Shown here piece after piece: positions 6,610 through 10,110 of a DNA stretch of 10,110 nucleotides; positions within the stretch are counted from its first letter, which is position 1, and every line of letters begins with the position of its first letter. The notes under the pieces are model-generated. The model did not search any database. It was not told the origin of the DNA and saw only the letters and a list, made by a program, of their open reading frames with translations. The stretch is from Gammaproteobacteria bacterium (GTDB taxonomy: Bacteria; Pseudomonadota; Gammaproteobacteria; DSM-26407): the NCBI GenBank assembly GCA_028694565.1, contig JAQVKR010000058.1, positions 1 through 10,110 on the forward strand, given 5' to 3'. The position numbers were made by a program, and so were the translations under genes.

Positions 6610-7809
6610 TCAGATGTGGATGCCCTCGATGGTGGCGATGGTGTTGATGTCCTTGTCGCCACGGCCGGAGAGGTTGACGACGATGCTCCGCTCCCGGTCC
6701 AGCGTGGGCGCGAGCTTCATGGCGTAGGCCAGTGCATGGCTGGACTCGAGGGCCGGAATGATGCCCTCGGTCCGGGTCAGGGCATGGAATGCCTCCAGCG
6801 CCTCGGTGTCGGTCACGGAGACGTAGTTCACCCGGCCGGCGTCCTTCAGCCAGGCATGCTCGGGCCCCACGCCGGGATAGTCGAGTCCCGCGGAGATGGA
6901 GTGGGTCTCGGTAATCTGGCCGTCGCCATCCTCCATGAGGTAGGTGCGGTTGCCGTGCAGCACCCCGGGGCGTCCGGCGCAGAGCGGGGCCGAGTGGCGA
7001 CCGGTCTCGATGCCGTCGCCGGCCGCCTCCACGCCGTACATGGCCACCGCCGCGTCGTCCAGGAAGGGGTGGAACAGCCCGATGGCGTTGGAACCGCCGC
7101 CCACGCAGGCCACCAGGGCGTCGGGCAGCCGCCCGGTCATCGCCTGTGCCTGGGCACGGGCCTCGCGGCCGATAATCGACTGGAAATCGCGCACCATCGC
7201 CGGGTAGGGGTGGGGGCCGGCCACCGTGCCGATGATGTAGAAGGTGTTGTCCACGTTGGTGACCCAGTCGCGCATGGCCTCGTTCAGCGCGTCCTTGAGG
7301 GTGCGCGAGCCCGAGTGCACAGCCACCACCCGGGCGCCCAGCAGCCGCATCCGGTAGACGTTGGGCGACTGGCGCTTGATGTCGTCGGCGCCCATGTAGA
7401 CCACGCACTCGAGCCCCAGCCGGGCCGCCACGGTGGCGGTCGCCACGCCGTGCTGCCCCGCGCCGGTCTCCGCGATGATGCGGGTCTTGCCCATCCGCTT
7501 CGCCAGCAGGGCCTGGCCGATGGTGTTGTTCACCTTGTGGGCGCCGGTGTGGTTGAGATCCTCGCGCTTGAGGTAGATCTGGGCCCCGCCCAGGTTCCTG
7601 CTCCAGCGCTCGGCGTGGTAGAGCGGCGAGGGACGGCCGACGTAGTGGGCCAGATCCGCGTCCAGTTCCGCCAGGAAATCGGGATCCCGCAGGTACTTCC
7701 CGTAGGCCGCGGTCAACTCGGACAGCGGCTCCATGAGGGTCTCGGAGACGAATATCCCGCCGTAGGGGCCGAAATGGCCGTTGGCATCGGGGTATGCGCT
7801 CCAGTTCAT
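6610..7809 (-). CDS. trpB: Tryptophan synthase beta subunit
   Basis: TrpB condenses indole with serine to give tryptophan, using PLP. The 399-aa product (E. coli 397 aa) has FGPYGG near its start and the PLP lysine Lys92 in HTGAHKVNN. The catalytic Glu115 lies in ETGAGQHG, and the PLP phosphate loop GGGSNAIG is at 237-244. GRGDKD near 382-387 closes the active site region. ATG 7809 was chosen: it sits 13 nt after trpF and yields the usual [18 protein letters not shown] start. A GTG at 7848 would add 13 residues and overlap trpF by 26 bp with a GAGG too close to be used. The sequence is the standard TrpB1 type that pairs with TrpA, whose gene follows directly. Confidence 0.98.
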   Translation of the reverse strand: MNWSAYPDANGHFGPYGGIFVSETLMEPLSELTAAYGKYLRDPDFLAELDADLAHYVGRPSPLYHAERWSRNLGGAQIYLKREDLNHTGAHKVNNTIGQALLAKRMGKTRIIAETGAGQHGVATATVAARLGLECVVYMGADDIKRQSPNVYRMRLLGARVVAVHSGSRTLKDALNEAMRDWVTNVDNTFYIIGTVAGPHPYPAMVRDFQSIIGREARAQAQAMTGRLPDALVACVGGGSNAIGLFHPFLDDAAVAMYGVEAAGDGIETGRHSAPLCAGRPGVLHGNRTYLMEDGDGQITETHSISAGLDYPGVGPEHAWLKDAGRVNYVSVTDTEALEAFHALTRTEGIIPALESSHALAYAMKLAPTLDRERSIVVNLSGRGDKDINTIATIEGIHI

Positions 7810-7822
7810 GGTTCGCGCGGGT

Positions 7823-8452
7823 TCATTCTGTGTCGGCACGGTACACACCTCGTATGAATGCCTGCATTTTGGCCGGATCCTTGATGCCCTTGGCCGCTTC
7901 CACTCCGCCGCTCACGTCAACCGCGTAGGGGCGAACCTGCCGCACCGCCGCGTCCACGTTGCCCGGGTCGAGCCCTCCGGCCAGCACCAGCGGCAATTCC
8001 AGGCCGCGGGGGATGCGCGACCAGTCGAATGTCTCGCCGGTACCGCCGGCGACGCCGGGGCGGTAGGTATCCACCAGCAGCGCCGCGGCATCGCCGTAGC
8101 GGGCGCACTCCGCGTGCAGGTCGACGCCCTCCCGCATCCGCACCGCCTTCATGTAGGGTCGGCCCAGGGAACGGCAGTACTCGGGTGGCTCCGCGCCGTG
8201 AAACTGCAGCAGGTCCAGCGGGACGGACGCAATCGCCTCCCGCACCAGATCCGGCTCGGCATCGACGAACAGGCCCACAACCGTCACGAAGGCCGGCACC
8301 ACGGCCCTGATCTCCCGGGCCCGGGGCGGATTCACATGGCGCGGACTGGGCGGATGGAAGACCAGGCCGATGGCATCGGCGCCGAGGCGCACCGCCTCAC
8401 GGGCATCGTCCGCCCGGGTGATGCCGCAGATCTTGACTCGGGTGCGCCCCAT
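7823..8452 (-). CDS. trpF: Phosphoribosylanthranilate isomerase
   Basis: TrpF performs the Amadori rearrangement of phosphoribosylanthranilate to CdRP, the third dedicated step of tryptophan synthesis. The 209-aa single-domain TIM barrel is the free-standing form, not the TrpC-TrpF fusion of E. coli. The catalytic Cys9 lies in KICGIT and the general acid Asp128 in LLVDTY. FHG at 84-86, [10 protein letters not shown] (157-166) and VDVSGGVE (178-185) form the phosphate-binding end. ATG 8452 gives the typical start [17 protein letters not shown] lies about 15 nt upstream, which is rather far. It probably heads a trpFBA transcript after a 177-bp gap downstream of truA. trpE, G, D and C must lie elsewhere. 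Confidence 0.97.
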   Translation of the reverse strand: MGRTRVKICGITRADDAREAVRLGADAIGLVFHPPSPRHVNPPRAREIRAVVPAFVTVVGLFVDAEPDLVREAIASVPLDLLQFHGAEPPEYCRSLGRPYMKAVRMREGVDLHAECARYGDAAALLVDTYRPGVAGGTGETFDWSRIPRGLELPLVLAGGLDPGNVDAAVRQVRPYAVDVSGGVEAAKGIKDPAKMQAFIRGVYRADTE

Positions 8453-8499
8453 GACCGCGCGACCGGCCCTCCAGCGAGAGTAAGTTGCAGAATGGAGTA

Positions 8500-8528
8500 A
8501 TTTAACAGAAATGGAGGCCGGGTTTCAG
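8500..8528 (-). promoter_or_regulatory. Weak candidate sigma-70 promoter for trpFBA
   Basis: On the minus strand there is CTGAAA (8528-8523; 4 of 6 match to -35), a 17-bp spacer, and TTAAAT (8505-8500; 4 of 6 match to -10). This is the only AT-rich island in the truA-trpF gap. No TrpR-like operator and no Trp-rich leader peptide with an attenuator is seen between it and trpF. The rest of the 177-bp gap shows nothing recognisable. Confidence 0.35.
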
Positions 8529-8629
8529 CTGTCGGCAACCAGCGGCCGGACGTCCGTTTCCGCCATCCGTTCGAGGCCGCGCCACCCGTGCGCGCGCCGG
8601 CGACCGGCAACCGGAAGGCGCGACGCCCC

Positions 8630-9409
8630 TCACACGAACGGCAGCGACGGGCGCGGCTCGGGAAACCGGTAGGGCTCCGGGTAGCGGGCGGCGACGAAGT
8701 AAAGCCCGCCGGGCGGTGCGGTGACGCCGCCGAGGGTCCGGTCCCGCCCCTCCAGCACTTCGCGGGCCCAGCCCGGATCGGCCTTGCCGCAGCCGACGGC
8801 GATCAGGACGCCGGCGATATTGCGGACCATGTGGTGGAGAAAGCCGTTGGCCTCGGCATCGATGGCGATGAACTCACCGTGCCGCCGCACCTCGAGGCGG
8901 TGGAGCGTGCGCACCGGGCTCCTGGCCTGGCACCCCAGCGCCCGATAGGCGCTGAAGTCATGCTCGCCCAGCAGATGGGCGGCGGCGGCCCGCATCCGCG
9001 CCTCGTCGAGGGGGCGGCACTCCCAGGTCACCCGGTTGTGCAGCAGGCCCGGCCGGCTGGGGCGGTTGAGGATGACGTAGCGGTAGCTGCGGGCGCGGGC
9101 GCTGAAACGGGCATGGAACGCCTTGTCCACCGGCTGGGCCCAGAGCACGGCCACGCCCCGGGGCAACTGGCTGTTCGAACCGAATACCCAGCCGCGCATG
9201 TCGCGCCGGGCATCGGTATCGAAATGCGCCACCTGGTTGAGGGCGTGCACCCCGGTGTCCGTGCGGCCCGCGACCACCACCCGCACCGGGTGGTCGGCCA
9301 CATTGGAGAGCGCCCGCTCCAGCGCCTCCTGGACCGAGGACACCCCATCCTGGGACTGCCAGCCGTGAAAACCGCTCCCGTCGTACTCGATCCCGAGCGC
9401 GATCCTCAC
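8630..9409 (-). CDS. truA: tRNA pseudouridine(38-40) synthase TruA
   Basis: TruA converts uridines 38, 39 and 40 of the tRNA anticodon stem-loop to pseudouridine. The 259-aa protein has the conserved start RIALGIEYDGSGFHGWQ, SVQEALERAL, and the catalytic Asp51 in GRTDTGVHA. It continues with HARFSARARSYRY, and HHMVRNIAG in the C-terminal half of the fold, followed by the usual PPGGLYF near the end. The start is GTG at 9409; the ATG 13 nt upstream is in another frame. The codon is preceded by a G-rich string (GGCGGGGCGAC) rather than a strong Shine-Dalgarno. It lies 28 bp after fimV, an arrangement shared with Pseudomonas, and may be co-transcribed with it. The gene is intact. Confidence 0.97.
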   Translation of the reverse strand: MRIALGIEYDGSGFHGWQSQDGVSSVQEALERALSNVADHPVRVVVAGRTDTGVHALNQVAHFDTDARRDMRGWVFGSNSQLPRGVAVLWAQPVDKAFHARFSARARSYRYVILNRPSRPGLLHNRVTWECRPLDEARMRAAAAHLLGEHDFSAYRALGCQARSPVRTLHRLEVRRHGEFIAIDAEANGFLHHMVRNIAGVLIAVGCGKADPGWAREVLEGRDRTLGGVTAPPGGLYFVAARYPEPYRFPEPRPSLPFV

Positions 9410-9437
9410 GTCGCCCCGCCATCCGTTCGCCGCACGG

Positions 9438-10110
9438 TCACTGGGTCAGCTGGTCGAGCAGACCACGGGCTTCCTGCTGCTGGCTCTCGTTGCCCTCGTC
9501 CAGCACCTCCCCCAGTATCTCCCGGGCGCCTTCCTCGTCGCCCATGTCGATATAGGCACGGGCCAGGTCGAGCTTGGTGGAGACTTCGTCCACGTCGGGA
9601 AGCAGGTCGAGCTCACCCTCCTCCGCTGCGCCTTCCTCCTCGAACCGGAGCTCCCCGCTGCTCAGATCGGCGCTGGCGGCGAGCGTCGGCTCCTCCGGCT
9701 CGGTCTCGATCGCCGGGTGGGGCTCGAAGGCCTCTTCCACCGCTTCACGCCCGCTCTCGAAGCCCAGATCCAGCTCCAGTCCCGAGAGCTCCTCATCCAG
9801 CCCCGGGAGATCCTCGTCCAGTCCGGTGGAAACCGACTGCCGCGCCTCGCGCTCCAGCTCGTCGATATCGAAATCGATCGCGGGCATCTGCTCGGCGGCA
9901 CGCGATTCTCCCGGCTCCGCGCCGGTCGCGTCCTCGCGGAGGAAATCCAGGTCGAAGTTGACACCGGTCTCGTCGGCGCGCTGCTGTGACGGTTCGGGCT
10001 CCACATCCAGTCCCTGGACGGCAAAGGGCGCTTCACCCTCCTCCCCCGCCGGCGCGATCTTCTCGTGCCAGGTGCCGCCGGCCTCCTCCTCAAGGGCGAG
10101 ATCGGCCTCC
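9438..10110 (-). CDS. fimV: FimV-type pilus/polar hub protein, C-terminal 223 residues (cut by window edge)
   Basis: FimV is a large inner-membrane protein with a periplasmic LysM region and an acidic cytoplasmic part that organises the cell pole, type IV pili and twitching in Pseudomonas (family knowledge). Only the cytoplasmic end is visible and its start lies beyond 10110. The first 170 residues or so are low-complexity and very rich in Glu, Asp and Leu, with repeated blocks such as NFDLDF, AIDFDIDELE and LPGLDEELSGLELDL. The last 50 residues form the FimV C-terminal motif KLDLARAYIDMGDEEGAREIL, a TPR-like helix pair, ending in EARGLLDQLTQ. The neighbour truA 28 bp downstream supports the call. 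Without the LysM part, another acidic TPR protein is only remotely possible. Confidence 0.9.
   Translation of the reverse strand, partial: EADLALEEEAGGTWHEKIAPAGEEGEAPFAVQGLDVEPEPSQQRADETGVNFDLDFLREDATGAEPGESRAAEQMPAIDFDIDELEREARQSVSTGLDEDLPGLDEELSGLELDLGFESGREAVEEAFEPHPAIETEPEEPTLAASADLSSGELRFEEEGAAEEGELDLLPDVDEVSTKLDLARAYIDMGDEEGAREILGEVLDEGNESQQQEARGLLDQLTQ

Noticed and set aside
5762..7408. TrpA frame extended far upstream across trpB
   Set aside because: The extra residues are an out-of-frame reading of trpB. Conservation with TrpA begins at ATG 6574.
8453..8629. trp attenuator or TrpR operator in front of trpF
   Set aside because: I found no leader peptide with tandem Trp codons, no competing hairpins with a T-run, and no TrpR-like palindrome.
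8588..9961. Plus-strand open frame (457 codons) across truA and fimV
   Set aside because: It is antisense to truA and the FimV end. Its second half is Arg/Pro-rich noise.

Overview
This window is an ordinary, tightly packed housekeeping segment from a GC-rich gammaproteobacterium. Every real gene is on the minus strand, so transcription runs from the right edge (10110) to the left edge (1). The order fimV (C-terminus) - truA - trpF - trpB - trpA - accD - folC - dedD - cvpA - purF - metZ (N-terminus) matches, from memory, the Pseudomonas aeruginosa order fimV-truA-trpF-accD-folC-dedD-cvpA-purF-metZ. The difference is that trpBA is inserted between trpF and accD here. This layout, the high GC and the O-succinylhomoserine sulfhydrylase-type MetZ suggest a purple-sulfur or Ectothiorhodospiraceae-like lineage. 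That placement is inference only.

Right part (about 10110-8630): the acidic C-terminal end of a FimV-type polar hub protein, then the tRNA pseudouridine synthase truA. A 177-bp gap follows, with a weak candidate promoter. Middle (8452-5762): trpF-trpB-trpA, the enzymes for the anthranilate-to-tryptophan steps 3 and 5, without trpE, G, D or C. Centre (5623-2628): accD (carboxyltransferase beta subunit of acetyl-CoA carboxylase), folC (folylpolyglutamate/dihydrofolate synthase) and dedD (SPOR-domain cell-division protein with a long Pro/Ala/Glu linker). Left part (2329-1): cvpA, purF (first committed step of purine synthesis) and the start of metZ (methionine synthesis).

No mobile element, phage, CRISPR, toxin-antitoxin or defence system is visible, and I do not see an undescribed system. 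The unexplained structure is in the gaps. Two different inverted-repeat elements lie 10-13 nt behind the stop codons of trpA (5681-5751) and dedD (2445-2614). Both resemble dispersed intergenic repeat families that I recall from many proteobacterial genomes. The dedD-cvpA gap also holds the best promoter candidate in the window, an extended -10 with TACAAT in front of cvpA-purF.
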